DNA of 64,000 nucleotides. Origin: Thiothrix phosphatis. Its GTDB lineage: Bacteria > Pseudomonadota > Gammaproteobacteria > Thiotrichales > Thiotrichaceae. How positions within the stretch are numbered: the stretch's first letter is position 1; the number at the start of each line of letters is the position of its first letter. The stretch lies in the NCBI RefSeq assembly GCF_035668035.1, contig NZ_JAYMYJ010000029.1, positions 1-64,000 of the forward strand, written 5' to 3'. A model generated the notes under the pieces. It saw only the letters and a program-made list of their open reading frames with translations, was not told the origin of the DNA and did not search any database. The position numbers and the translations under genes were made by a program. Shown here in pieces: positions 1-8,796 of the stretch.

Positions 1-91
1 GCGACTTGACCAGATCCTCAAAAACACCCTGAGCCGTTGGGGAACGGCAGATGTTGCCCATGCACACAAACAAAACGCTAACTTTTTTCAT
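1..91 (-). CDS. Low-molecular-weight protein tyrosine phosphatase, N-terminal part only
   Basis: The minus strand from 91 opens with ATG and encodes about 30 residues before the window edge. They contain VCMGNICRSPTAQG, the CX5R phosphate-binding loop at the very N-terminus that defines the low-molecular-weight phosphatase/arsenate reductase fold. The nucleophile is the first Cys and the phosphate-binding residue is the Arg. Whether it serves phosphotyrosine signalling, polysaccharide export or arsenate reduction cannot be decided from this fragment. Confidence 0.8.
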   Translation of the reverse strand, partial: MKKVSVLFVCMGNICRSPTAQGVFEDLVKS

Positions 92-158
92 CAGACCACA
101 ACACCGTAAGCTGTCAATATCAACATACCTGCCATCATAACCATAATCAGGCAGCCCG

Positions 159-1175
159 TCACAAAGCCGCGACTTGTCCCCGTTGCCTTTTGGCCGACCG
201 CACATGGACATGCCCCGGCGGATGCTTGATCACAATGGCCTGCCCACAATGCGGGCAAGTCAAATAGGTCTGCAAACGGGTTTCCTGCTTGACCTCTTCA
301 AACACCAGACGCGCATCCGCCCGGCTGACGCCGATTTTGACGCGCATCTTTTCCAGATAACGCAGGCTGCCGAAATCCAGCCTGCCATCCTCCATGGCGC
401 GCACCAATTCCTGACGAAAATGCTCCCGCCGCCGTTTCAGTTCACTGATCATGCCGGATGCAAGAATCGCTGCGGGCAATGCGGCGACAGCAATGCCCGT
501 GATAATGGTGACGCCGCTGAACACCCTGCCGGTTACAGTGGAAGGGATGACGTCGCCGTAACCCACTGTCGCCAACGTCACCGTCGCCCACCAAAGCGAC
601 CGGGGAATGCTGCCAAATTTGTCCGGCTGGATATGCCCTTCCACCAGATAAATCCCAGTTGCCGACAGCAGAATCAGCATGCATAGAATGAACATGGCCG
701 AAATCAGGTTTTCCGCCTCCTGACGCAGCACCGCCAGCAGCAGTTCCAGCGAATGGGAATAACGGGTCAGCTTCAATAAACGCAATAGCCGCAAACTGCG
801 CAAAACACGCAAATCAGCCACCCCGAAGAAAAAGCTCAGATAAAAAGGCGCAATCGCCAGCAGATCCACCAGCGCCATCGGCGACAGCAAATAGCGCCCC
901 CGTCCGCCGATGGGATGCTGGAAATCCACATTCCCTGATTCAACACAAATCCACGCCCGCACGATATATTCAATCGTAAAAACCAGCACCGAGGAAACTT
1001 CCAAATATTGGAACAAGGTTTCGTGCGCCTTGTAGATAGCGTGTTCAGATTCAAGCGCCACAGCAACCACATTGATGACCACCAACGCCACCAGGCAGTG
1101 GTTAATGAATTTTGCCCATTTATTACCTTTCTGTTCCTCCAGCGCCAGATACAGCCAGCCCCGAACATTGTGCAT
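159..1175 (-). CDS. Voltage-gated potassium channel, 6-TM type
   Basis: 338 residues. Six membrane segments are visible. S4 carries regularly spaced arginines at about residues 123-137 (LRVLRSLRLLRLLKL), and the pore holds the potassium selectivity filter TVGYGD at about 203-208. It should form a tetrameric K+ channel in the inner membrane. The cytosolic C-terminus (from about 240) is charged and ends with a CPHCGQ motif at about 308, which may be half of a zinc-binding knuckle; this is not standard in the family. ATG at 1175 is chosen because the protein starts just before the first membrane segment. Confidence 0.9.
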   Translation of the reverse strand: MHNVRGWLYLALEEQKGNKWAKFINHCLVALVVINVVAVALESEHAIYKAHETLFQYLEVSSVLVFTIEYIVRAWICVESGNVDFQHPIGGRGRYLLSPMALVDLLAIAPFYLSFFFGVADLRVLRSLRLLRLLKLTRYSHSLELLLAVLRQEAENLISAMFILCMLILLSATGIYLVEGHIQPDKFGSIPRSLWWATVTLATVGYGDVIPSTVTGRVFSGVTIITGIAVAALPAAILASGMISELKRRREHFRQELVRAMEDGRLDFGSLRYLEKMRVKIGVSRADARLVFEEVKQETRLQTYLTCPHCGQAIVIKHPPGHVHVRSAKRQRGQVAAL

Positions 1176-1187
1176 ACCCTGCTCCTC

Positions 1188-1209
1188 TTGCCCCTAATGA
1201 TTGGGGCAA
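1188..1209. terminator. Hairpin between two minus-strand genes
   Basis: Inverted repeat TTGCCCC / GGGGCAA with a 7-nt loop. It lies just downstream of the coiled-coil gene and upstream of the channel gene in the minus direction. There is no clear T-run, so it may be a weak terminator or RNA-stabilising hairpin. Confidence 0.35.
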
Positions 1210-1243
1210 AGATTAACACAGCTTGTATCCGGCCATGCGCCCC

Positions 1244-1579
1244 CTATTTAAAGCGCTTACGTATTTTCTGGTACAAATCTGCGATCTCTTCACCCAACTC
1301 ATGGATTTCTTCCATCCACTCCACGCGCAAATCCGCCACCTTGTCGCTTAATTTATGTTGCAACTTGTCAACCTCCTCGCCCATATCATGGACTTCCTCC
1401 TTGGTTTCCAACTGCAACTTATAACCTGCATCCCGCAGCCTCAATTGCAGGTTGTCCCATTTGGTTTCAGCTTTTTCCCACTCCTGTTTGGCCTCCATTT
1501 CCAACAAATGCAGGCTAACGCGAAAATCATCACGTTCAGTCGTCAAGCTATGCAACAATTGCTGTAATCTTTCGTTCAT
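1244..1579 (-). CDS. Small charged coiled-coil protein
   Basis: 111 residues, dominated by Glu, Lys and Leu in heptad-like spacing over almost the whole length (for example VHDMGEEVDKLQHKLSDKV). It is probably one long coiled coil, with no signal peptide or membrane segment. The start at 1579 is preferred over the upstream in-frame ATG because AAAGGAGGTAA, a near-perfect ribosome binding site, precedes it. Function unknown. It lies head-to-tail with the potassium channel gene, but nothing in the sequence links them. Confidence 0.7.
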   Translation of the reverse strand: MNERLQQLLHSLTTERDDFRVSLHLLEMEAKQEWEKAETKWDNLQLRLRDAGYKLQLETKEEVHDMGEEVDKLQHKLSDKVADLRVEWMEEIHELGEEIADLYQKIRKRFK

Positions 1580-1757
1580 CTGCTTACCTCCTTTTACTGG
1601 CCTCAGTCTGAAATATAGCCTTCCTTCCCCGCAAGAGTAAGGGCATTGGTCAATGATTGGAACTTTCAACGCCATCAATGCTCTATCTGGTTACATTGAT
1701 GCAGGTATTCCGATGGGTGCCAACATTTCATTCCAACAGGAAACGACAGGGCTTAAC

Positions 1758-2594
1758 ATGAAAAAAATACTGCTTTCGCTGACAGTCATCGCAGGTCTGG
1801 GGTTGTCTGCATGCGCGCCAATGACCCAGGTGACCCAACCCCAACCTACCGTGATACCCGCCAAGGATCTGAACTGGATTGCCGACAAGGTCTACAAGAA
1901 TGAAACCAGTGGCAGCCCAATGCTGTTGGTCGTCTGGAATGACCGGGAAGAATTCGCCTCCCTCGGCATTGGGCATTTCATCTGGTACCCGGCTGGCCAC
2001 CGTGGGCCTTATACCGAAACCTTCCCCGGACTATTGGATTACACCAAAGCGCAAGGCGTGCCAGTGCCGCAATGGCTGGCCAGCCGCCCAACCCGCACTG
2101 CGCCATGGCCAAACAAGGCAGCGTTTGAACGCGCCAAAAACGACCCTGAAATGCAGCAACTGCGCAATTTCCTGCAACAAACCATGAATATCCAGGCCAA
2201 CTACATGGCAGACCGCCTAACCCGCGCCCTGCCGTTGATGCTCAACCAAGTCGCCGCACAAGACCGCGACCGCGTCTTGAGGAACTATCAGGCCGTGGAA
2301 AAATCACCACGCGGATTGTACCCCTTGCTGGATTACGTCAACTTCAAGGGTGAAGGCACCAGCCCCAGCGAACGCTACAACGGCCAAGGCTGGGGGTTGC
2401 TGCAAGTGCTGGCGGCCATGCAGCCTGTTGAGGCTGGCCCACAGGCGTTGGATGCATTCGCCAGCGCCGCTGAAGAGGTGCTGCTGCGCCGCATCGCCAA
2501 CGCCCCACCGGAACGCGGCGAAGCCAAATGGCTGGCGGGCTGGCGCAACCGCCTGGGCACCTACCGTTCCCAAAACTTGCTCAGTGGGAACTGA
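1758..2594 (+). CDS. Conserved lipoprotein of unknown function, possibly lysozyme-like
   Basis: 278 residues. Lipoprotein signal peptide MKKILLSLTVIAGLGLSAC with lipobox LSAC, so it is likely lipidated and envelope-anchored. The mature region has an ESxxSPMLLVVWNDREEF...LGIGHF stretch that recalls the N-terminal lobe of GH24-like lysozymes (Glu followed by a GIGH turn). That is a resemblance, not a domain assignment. The ATG at 1758 is chosen because the signal peptide begins there. A strong terminator follows at 2655-2680. Confidence 0.75.
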   Translation: MKKILLSLTVIAGLGLSACAPMTQVTQPQPTVIPAKDLNWIADKVYKNETSGSPMLLVVWNDREEFASLGIGHFIWYPAGHRGPYTETFPGLLDYTKAQGVPVPQWLASRPTRTAPWPNKAAFERAKNDPEMQQLRNFLQQTMNIQANYMADRLTRALPLMLNQVAAQDRDRVLRNYQAVEKSPRGLYPLLDYVNFKGEGTSPSERYNGQGWGLLQVLAAMQPVEAGPQALDAFASAAEEVLLRRIANAPPERGEAKWLAGWRNRLGTYRSQNLLSGN

Positions 2595-2654
2595 GTCTGT
2601 TATTCGTGACCATTTGTCTTTGAATCTTTGGCGATGAGGAATTCGCCCTTGCCG

Positions 2655-2680
2655 CGCCAGCTTCGGCTGGCGTATTTTTT
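2655..2680 (+). terminator. Rho-independent terminator
   Basis: Perfect 7-bp stem CGCCAGC / GCTGGCG closed by a TTCG tetraloop and followed by TATTTTTT. It ends the lipoprotein gene and separates it from the peroxidase gene. Confidence 0.85.
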
Positions 2681-2736
2681 GCCTGGTGCCCTGTAAGGAA
2701 TTTTCACTCAACGGATTGAACCAAAAGGAAAACATC

Positions 2737-4644
2737 ATGCAAGCAATCGACAACATTTCCCGTTCCCTTTCCCAAATTTATAAGCAGTTGTCTGATGGCG
2801 GCAACACAACTGCCAGCCAAACAGCCACCCAGCAAGCGGTCGCCGCCCTTGGCCAATTGCAGGGATATAATGATAATGGCAGGAGCAGGCAAAACCCCGT
2901 CTGGAAAAACCTGCTAAACCTTATCCAAACGTTACTGGCGCAACTGGAGCAAAACAAGCCCAAACCAGCCCCCACCGAATACCGCAGCATGGACGGCTCC
3001 GGCAACAACAAGAAAAATCCTGCCTGGGGCCAAGCAGGCATCCAGCATCAGCGCCGAATCCCACAGGACAGCAGCCGCGAACCTGGTGGCAGCACCGAGC
3101 AACGCCTGCCCAATCCTCGTGAAGTCAGTAACGCCGTTGCCGCCCAAAATGGGCAAAACACCGTAAACCAAAAAGGATTGAGTGACCTGTTTTGGATGTG
3201 GGGGCAATTTCTTGACCACGACATGACCTTAACCCCCACCGATGCCAACGAGCCGATCAACATTGCCATACCCCAAGGCGACCCCCAACTTGACCCGAAC
3301 GGGACTGGCACAGCCGCCATCACCATTGACCGCAGCGCCGCCACCCTGGATGCCAATGGGCAGCGCCAACAGAGCAACAAGATTACGGCCTTTGTTGACG
3401 GCTCCAACGTCTACGGTTCTGATGCCGCCTATGCGGACTCCCTGCGCACCCACAGCGGCGGCAAAATGAAAACATCAGCGGGTGATTTGTTGCCAACCGA
3501 TGCCAATGGGCAATTCCTGGCGGGCGACCCTCGTTCCAATGAAAATATCGGCCTAACATCCATGCATACGATCTGGGTACGGGAGCACAATCGTCTGGCC
3601 GATGAGCTGGCGCAAAAGCATCCAGACTGGAGTGACGAAAAACTGTATCAGGAGGCCCGCCGGGTCAATGTTGCCCAAATCCAGTCCATCACCTACAACG
3701 AATTCCTGCCTAACCTGCTTGGCAAAAATGCCATCCCACGGTACACAGGCTACAAGCCCAATGTAGACCCCAGCATTGACAATGCTTTCGCCACTGCCGC
3801 CTTCCGCATGGGGCATACCATGCTTTCCCCCAACCTGCTGCGGTTGGATGAAAACGGTGAAACCATCAGCCAGGGCGACGTTGCTTTGCGGGATGCCTTC
3901 TTCAGGCCAGACAAGGTAATGGAGGCAGGCATTGACCCGATCCTGCGCGGCGCGGCATCCCAGACGGCGCAAGCCGTAGACCCGATGATTGTGGATGATG
4001 TGCGCAACTTCCTGTTCCCGCAAGGTGGCCTGGATCTGGCCGCCGTCAATATCCAGCGTGGGCGTGACCACGGTCTGGCAGGTTACGGTGATGCCCGTGC
4101 AGCATTGGGGCTGAAACCGGTCACCAGCTTTGAATCTTCCATCTGGCGCGAAGGTTTCGGTGAAAAGCTGGCGCAAGTCTACGCCAAACCTGCTGACGTT
4201 GACCTATGGGTGGCCGGTTTGGCAGAAAAACCAGTAGGTGATTCCCTGTTCGGGCAGACATTCACCAAGATCATGGCCGACCAGTTTACCCGCCTACGTG
4301 ATGGTGACCGTTTCTGGTATGAAAACCAATTTTCCGGCAAGGAATTGCAGGCCATCAAGAACACCAAGCTGTCCGACATCATTGCCCGTAACACGGACTT
4401 TGACAACGTGCAGGAAAATGCTTTCGTGGCCTCCAATATCCACCTGGGTGGGCAGCCACAGGCAACACCAGCAACCCAAAGCCACAGCGTGGCACAATCC
4501 TTGGGCGCGGCGGATTCAGCAATAGGCAACGGCTCACGCATGGACAATGGCTTCACCCAGCAAATGATGCAGCCATCCTCCATGCTGACGCCTCAGCAGC
4601 TCGACATTTTCAATCAGGCTGTCCAGAAAGGCTATTTTGGATAA
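2737..4644 (+). CDS. Animal-type (peroxinectin-like) haem peroxidase
   Basis: 635 residues. Family motifs in order: WGQFLDHDMTLTP (distal-histidine motif), HTIWVREHNRLADELA, AAFRMGHTMLS (proximal His region), NIQRGRDHGLAGYGDAR. These define the animal haem peroxidase superfamily, which oxidises halides or organic substrates with H2O2. There is no N-terminal signal peptide. About 120 residues of low-complexity sequence precede the catalytic domain and a loosely structured tail of about 80 follows. The start at 2737 follows an AAGGAAA site. Its 3' end overlaps the convergent HAD gene by 35 bp. Bacterial members without Sec signals are often exported by type I systems; this is unproven here, although such a system lies 12 kb away. 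Confidence 0.9.
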   Translation: MQAIDNISRSLSQIYKQLSDGGNTTASQTATQQAVAALGQLQGYNDNGRSRQNPVWKNLLNLIQTLLAQLEQNKPKPAPTEYRSMDGSGNNKKNPAWGQAGIQHQRRIPQDSSREPGGSTEQRLPNPREVSNAVAAQNGQNTVNQKGLSDLFWMWGQFLDHDMTLTPTDANEPINIAIPQGDPQLDPNGTGTAAITIDRSAATLDANGQRQQSNKITAFVDGSNVYGSDAAYADSLRTHSGGKMKTSAGDLLPTDANGQFLAGDPRSNENIGLTSMHTIWVREHNRLADELAQKHPDWSDEKLYQEARRVNVAQIQSITYNEFLPNLLGKNAIPRYTGYKPNVDPSIDNAFATAAFRMGHTMLSPNLLRLDENGETISQGDVALRDAFFRPDKVMEAGIDPILRGAASQTAQAVDPMIVDDVRNFLFPQGGLDLAAVNIQRGRDHGLAGYGDARAALGLKPVTSFESSIWREGFGEKLAQVYAKPADVDLWVAGLAEKPVGDSLFGQTFTKIMADQFTRLRDGDRFWYENQFSGKELQAIKNTKLSDIIARNTDFDNVQENAFVASNIHLGGQPQATPATQSHSVAQSLGAADSAIGNGSRMDNGFTQQMMQPSSMLTPQQLDIFNQAVQKGYFG

Positions 4645-5395
4645 ACAACTGCTGCAATAACGGCACGGTGACGCAGGTGTAAGCATCTGCGTCACCACTC
4701 AAAACGGTAAAAGGCATGCCCGGTTCGCCAAACTGGTCAAGCACTAGAACAGCCCGACTGAAATCGTGGCCACGAGTGTAATCATTGACCGTAACCACCG
4801 TTTTCAGATTGGCTGCCAACGATGAGCGGATGCCATTTTCTGAGTCCTCAAACGCCAGGCATTCCTCCGCTTTCAAACCCATCATGTCCATCGCGTACAG
4901 GTAGATGTCCGGCGCGGGCTTTTTCGCAGGCACAATGTCACCCGCCGCAATACAGTCGAACCAACCGACAGATGCCCCCCCCAGCGTCGCTTTCAGCAGA
5001 TAGGTGACATTCTCCGGCGTGGTGGTGGTGGCGATGCCCAGACGCAACCCGGCGGTGCGGGCTTCATTCAGCAGACGGGCAACGCCGGTGCGCAATGGGA
5101 TTTCCCCGGCTTGCAGCATTTGCAGATAGAAATGGGTTTTGCGCTTGTGCATACGCGCCGCAAATTCAGCCATGCCTTCTTCTGGCGCAAAGCCCGGCAG
5201 GTATTTTTCCAGAAAATAGCAGATACGTTCCTTGCCGCCAGTGACGGTCAACAAATCAGCGTACAGTTCCACTGTCCAATCCCAGTCCAGTCCGGCTTCA
5301 CGGAAGGCTTTATTGAAAGCTGGCCGGTGTCCGTCCCGCTCAGTGTCCGCCAGCGTGCCATCCACATCGAACAAAAGCGCTTTAAGCTGTGGCAT
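4610..5395 (-). CDS. cbbY: HAD-family phosphatase, CbbY-like
   Basis: 261 residues. HAD motif I is FDVDGTLADTE (nucleophile and acid Asp); motif IV is AFEDSENG. The HRPAFNKAF...GGKERI segment in the cap domain is characteristic of CbbY proteins, which dephosphorylate xylulose-1,5-bisphosphate, a dead-end inhibitor of Rubisco. This would fit an autotrophic sulfur oxidiser. AGGAGAAGAC precedes the ATG at 5395. The stop lies inside the 3' end of the convergent peroxidase gene. A generic beta-phosphoglucomutase-like role is the alternative. Confidence 0.8.
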   Translation of the reverse strand: MPQLKALLFDVDGTLADTERDGHRPAFNKAFREAGLDWDWTVELYADLLTVTGGKERICYFLEKYLPGFAPEEGMAEFAARMHKRKTHFYLQMLQAGEIPLRTGVARLLNEARTAGLRLGIATTTTPENVTYLLKATLGGASVGWFDCIAAGDIVPAKKPAPDIYLYAMDMMGLKAEECLAFEDSENGIRSSLAANLKTVVTVNDYTRGHDFSRAVLVLDQFGEPGMPFTVLSGDADAYTCVTVPLLQQLFIQNSLSGQPD

Positions 5396-5507
5396 GTCGT
5401 CTTCTCCTCATTTTTACGCTGGGCGCATTCTAGCCCGAAGCAGAAAATGGGGGGAATAGCCTTTAAGCGCAGTTTTCCCAGCGATGCCTTGGACAGTACA
5501 GAGGCTA

Positions 5508-6371
5508 TCAGACCAAACCATCGAACCCTTGTTGCTGCACCTTGCGCCCAGCCAGTTTGACGGCGTAATGCAAGGCTTCCTCCAGCAGGTTCCCGGTCGC
5601 CAGCGCATGCACCAGCCCGGCGTTGAACACATCCCCCGCGCCAACCGTATCCACCACCTTTCCCACCGGTGAAGCAGGCGCATGAAAGACCATTCCCAAT
5701 TGGTCAATCGCCCAGGCCCCCGCCTCACCCCAGGTGCAGGTCATCCACACCTTGCCATGTTTGTGCTGCCGATCCCGCAAAAAGCTTTCCGCCTCCTGAA
5801 ACCCCTGCGCCTGCGCATAGGCGCGCGGGAACATCGCCAGATCAACCTGCGGAACCAGATCCTCCAGCCCAGCGCGAATCTTCTCAATTTCCAGCGACAC
5901 CGGCTGGTCGTACAGGTTTTCACGGGCATAGGCCAGCATCTTCGCCAGTTCACCCACATTCCGCCCCTCAAAATGCAGCCAGTCATAATGCGTCACCGGA
6001 ACACGGCGAAAGTCCCCGGCGGACAACTCCGGCAAATCACGGTAATGGACGATGGTGCGGCTGCCATTCTGCTGATTGAGTGTGATATAGGAAACTGGCG
6101 CGGCGCCCGGATGGCGCACCACGTATTCCAGCCCGACAGATTTGCTGGAAAGATCAGCAGAAATGTGATCGCCATCACTATTTTTGGCAATTACTCCGCA
6201 TAAATCACAACGATGTGCATGAGCCGCCAGCACCTTGGCCATATTGGCGGCATTACCGCCAGCGCTAACCCATTGATGCAGCGCACGCATTTCTTCGTCC
6301 TCAGACGGGTAATGGGCAACCAAATTGGTGATGTCGAGCGTGGCGTTTCCCGTTATCAGAATAAAACTCAT
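5508..6371 (-). CDS. PfkB-family carbohydrate kinase (ketohexokinase/ribokinase-like)
   Basis: About 287 residues. The N-terminal AGGNAANMAKVLA is PfkB signature 1 and VDTVGAGDVFNAGL is signature 2, with the catalytic Asp in GAGD. The closest family resemblance is to ketohexokinase-like sugar kinases; the substrate cannot be read from sequence. The ATG at 6371 (MSFILITGNATLD) is preferred to the upstream ATG because the family fold starts directly with this strand. It lies behind the CbbY gene on the same strand with a 112-bp gap, so the two may be co-transcribed. Confidence 0.8.
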   Translation of the reverse strand: MSFILITGNATLDITNLVAHYPSEDEEMRALHQWVSAGGNAANMAKVLAAHAHRCDLCGVIAKNSDGDHISADLSSKSVGLEYVVRHPGAAPVSYITLNQQNGSRTIVHYRDLPELSAGDFRRVPVTHYDWLHFEGRNVGELAKMLAYARENLYDQPVSLEIEKIRAGLEDLVPQVDLAMFPRAYAQAQGFQEAESFLRDRQHKHGKVWMTCTWGEAGAWAIDQLGMVFHAPASPVGKVVDTVGAGDVFNAGLVHALATGNLLEEALHYAVKLAGRKVQQQGFDGLV

Positions 6372-6457
6372 AAAAATTTTCTCGTCCCGTGCAGCATTTT
6401 GCCGGTTTTGGCGGTCGTAAACGATGGGCTGAATCATAACGTGATAGGGGATTTATA

Positions 6458-7417
6458 ATGTACAAATTATTGGGGCTCATTTTTTTCCTGTTGGTGCCAC
6501 TACAACAGGTGCACGCTGATCCGATGAAAATGCGGATCATAGGGGGTAACCCAGTTGGGCAAAACGCTTGGCCATCAGTGGTTGCAATCAAGACAACAGC
6601 AACGGGGGAAGTTTTGTGTGGGGGCAACCTGATCCATCCGTTGTGGGTGCTGACTGCGGCGCATTGTGTCCGCGGTGAGGCTGAGGGGCTTTACTACGAA
6701 TACGGTGTTGACGACATGATCATCTTTTCCGGCGCGACCGGGTTGGATTCCCCCAGCGGCCGGAACATGCGCGTGCAACGCATCATTGTCCACCCCAATT
6801 ACAACATGGCGACCGGAGCCAATGACCTTGCCCTGCTGATGCTGGATGCGCCGCTGGAAGGCGCGACCATGCCGGTTTACGCCGATAACCCACCGCCAGG
6901 CACCTCCGCCACCGTAGTCGGCTGGGGAGCGCGCACCGCCAAGGCGCCCAATGGTTATCCTGGCAATTACCCGCGCCAGTTACAGCAGGTCACGATTCCA
7001 ATCGTGCCCAATGAAGCCTGCAACACGCCATCGTCCTATAACGGCAGGATCCAATCGACCATGCTGTGCGCCGGTTTTCCCCAAGGCGGCAAGGACGCCT
7101 GCGTCGGCGACAGCGGCGGGCCGTTGATGGTGCAGCAGAACGGCGTTTACCGGCAGGTGGGCATCGTCAGCCAAGGCGAAGGTTGCGCAATGCCGGGCAA
7201 ATACGGCATCTATACCCGCGTGGCCAGCTACGCCAACTGGATACAGCAGTTCGCCCCGCCGCCTTATGCTGGCTCGCCGGTTTCCCAGCCGGACAACCCG
7301 CGTGTCAATTACCCAGGAGGCGCGGGTGCGCTGGATCCAGTTGGTGCCGCCGGACTCTTTGCACCGTTGCTGCTGACTGCGTTCAGAAGGGGGAAATCTG
7401 CCGGGGGTGCTGGTTAG
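6458..7417 (+). CDS. Secreted trypsin-like serine protease with C-terminal sorting-like tail
   Basis: 319 residues. Sec signal peptide (about 1-20, ending VHA), activation-type N-terminus RIIGGNP, and catalytic triad His in TAAHC, Asp in NDLALL and Ser in GDSGGP. Chymotrypsin-fold serine endopeptidase, clan PA. After the protease domain, about residue 270, there is a Pro/Asn linker followed by a Gly-rich stretch, a hydrophobic helix (LFAPLLLTAF) and RRGK. This is the architecture of GlyGly-CTERM/rhombosortase-type tails: small residues, transmembrane helix, basic cluster. It is divergent from and lies beside the PfkB gene. Confidence 0.9.
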   Translation: MYKLLGLIFFLLVPLQQVHADPMKMRIIGGNPVGQNAWPSVVAIKTTATGEVLCGGNLIHPLWVLTAAHCVRGEAEGLYYEYGVDDMIIFSGATGLDSPSGRNMRVQRIIVHPNYNMATGANDLALLMLDAPLEGATMPVYADNPPPGTSATVVGWGARTAKAPNGYPGNYPRQLQQVTIPIVPNEACNTPSSYNGRIQSTMLCAGFPQGGKDACVGDSGGPLMVQQNGVYRQVGIVSQGEGCAMPGKYGIYTRVASYANWIQQFAPPPYAGSPVSQPDNPRVNYPGGAGALDPVGAAGLFAPLLLTAFRRGKSAGGAG

Positions 7418-7480
7418 AACCGGCCTTCCCCCGTCTTATTTATTCCCTTGTCAGGCCAAATTTGCATTTGAATCGCTTTT

Positions 7481-7502
7481 CATCCCCCATTTTTCGGGGG
7501 TG
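7481..7502. terminator. Weak hairpin after the protease gene
   Basis: CCCCC / GGGGG stem extended by CA/TG with a bulge, in the 183-bp gap between the protease and hflK. There is no T-run on the plus strand. The remainder of this gap presumably contains the hflK promoter, but I could not assign boxes with confidence. Confidence 0.35.
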
Positions 7503-7600
7503 AGTTGAATACTGCCCCCCTGAATCTGCTATGCTTCGCGTTGAAATTGACCCTGCGACCCTTAGACTCGCGAAAATTAGAACATTTAGGAGCTTAAGCT

Positions 7601-8794
7601 ATGCCCTGGAACGAACCGGGTGGAAATCAACAAGACCCATGGACGGGGAAAAAACGCACCCCGGGAGGCAATGATCCCGAAGAGCTGATCCGTAAACTCA
7701 ACCAGAAACTGAGCAAATTGTTTGGCGGTTCAGGCCATGGCGACGGGTCTGACAACAATGGCGGAAAAGGTGTCCTGTTACTGGTGGGCTTGCTGGTGAT
7801 CGGCTGGTTATTGTCCGGTTTTTACACCATTGATGCGCGCCAGAAAGGGCTGGTGCTGCGCTTTGGGGCTTACCAGGAAACCACGGGGGCAGGCCTGCAT
7901 TGGCGTTTGCCTTACCCATTCGAAACGGTCGAAGTCTTTGATGTTGAGCAGAACCGTAGCGCGCAAGATCGCAGCACCATGCTGACCAAGGATGAAAACA
8001 TCGTCGATATCGCGGTTTCCGTCCAATACAAGATAAGCAACGCTGAAGAATACGCCTTCAATATCCTCAATGCTGACTATGTGTCCGACCAAACCCAAGG
8101 CACCCTCTATCAGGTCATGCGCGGTTCCATCCGTGACATTATCGGGCGCAATAATATGGACTTCATTCTGCAGGAAGGCCGCGAGCAAATCGCCATCGAC
8201 ACCCAAAACCTGATGCAGCAAATTCTGAATGACTACAAGGCAGGCCTGAAAATCATCAAGGTTAACCTGACTTATGCCGAAGCGCCGACCGAAGTCAAGG
8301 ACGCCTTTGATGAGGCCAACCGCGCCCGTGAAGACAAAAACCGTTTCCAGAACGAAGCGGAAACCTATTCCAAGAAAGTCCTTCCCGAAGCTGGCGGCCA
8401 AGCGGCACGCCTGAAAGCCGATGCGGAAGCCTTCCGGCAAGAGGCTGTCGACCGGGCGATGGGTGACGCCGCCCGCTTCAGCCAATTGGTGGTGGAATAC
8501 CACAAAGCCCCGGCAGTCACCCGTGAACGCCTGTATCTGGATGCGATGGAATCTGTCATGTCTGGCAGCCGTAAAGTGATGGTTGACACCCGCAGCAACA
8601 ACATGCTGTATCTGCCGCTGGATCAGTTGAACACACAGGGCAACGCGGCAACAGCAGCGGCCACGGCAGCAGCGGCCCAGAATGCCCAGCAGGATGCCAC
8701 CACCAACGTCAACTCACCCGCCGCCGCCAGCAACAATGGCGCTGCCAACGTGCGCCAACAGTCTCGTGAAACCAGCGTCAGGGAGGGCCGTTAA
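7601..8794 (+). CDS. hflK: HflK, SPFH-family modulator of FtsH protease
   Basis: 397 residues. N-terminal Gly/Asn-rich cytosolic stretch, single membrane helix at about 51-72 (GVLLLVGLLVIGWLLSGFY), then the SPFH/band-7 domain and a coiled-coil region with AEAFRQEAVDRA. HflK assembles with HflC into a large periplasmic cage around FtsH. The C-terminus is Ala/Asn-rich. Start supported by TAGGAGC. hflC follows after 2 bp. Confidence 0.95.
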   Translation: MPWNEPGGNQQDPWTGKKRTPGGNDPEELIRKLNQKLSKLFGGSGHGDGSDNNGGKGVLLLVGLLVIGWLLSGFYTIDARQKGLVLRFGAYQETTGAGLHWRLPYPFETVEVFDVEQNRSAQDRSTMLTKDENIVDIAVSVQYKISNAEEYAFNILNADYVSDQTQGTLYQVMRGSIRDIIGRNNMDFILQEGREQIAIDTQNLMQQILNDYKAGLKIIKVNLTYAEAPTEVKDAFDEANRAREDKNRFQNEAETYSKKVLPEAGGQAARLKADAEAFRQEAVDRAMGDAARFSQLVVEYHKAPAVTRERLYLDAMESVMSGSRKVMVDTRSNNMLYLPLDQLNTQGNAATAAATAAAAQNAQQDATTNVNSPAAASNNGAANVRQQSRETSVREGR

Positions 8795-8796
8795 TC

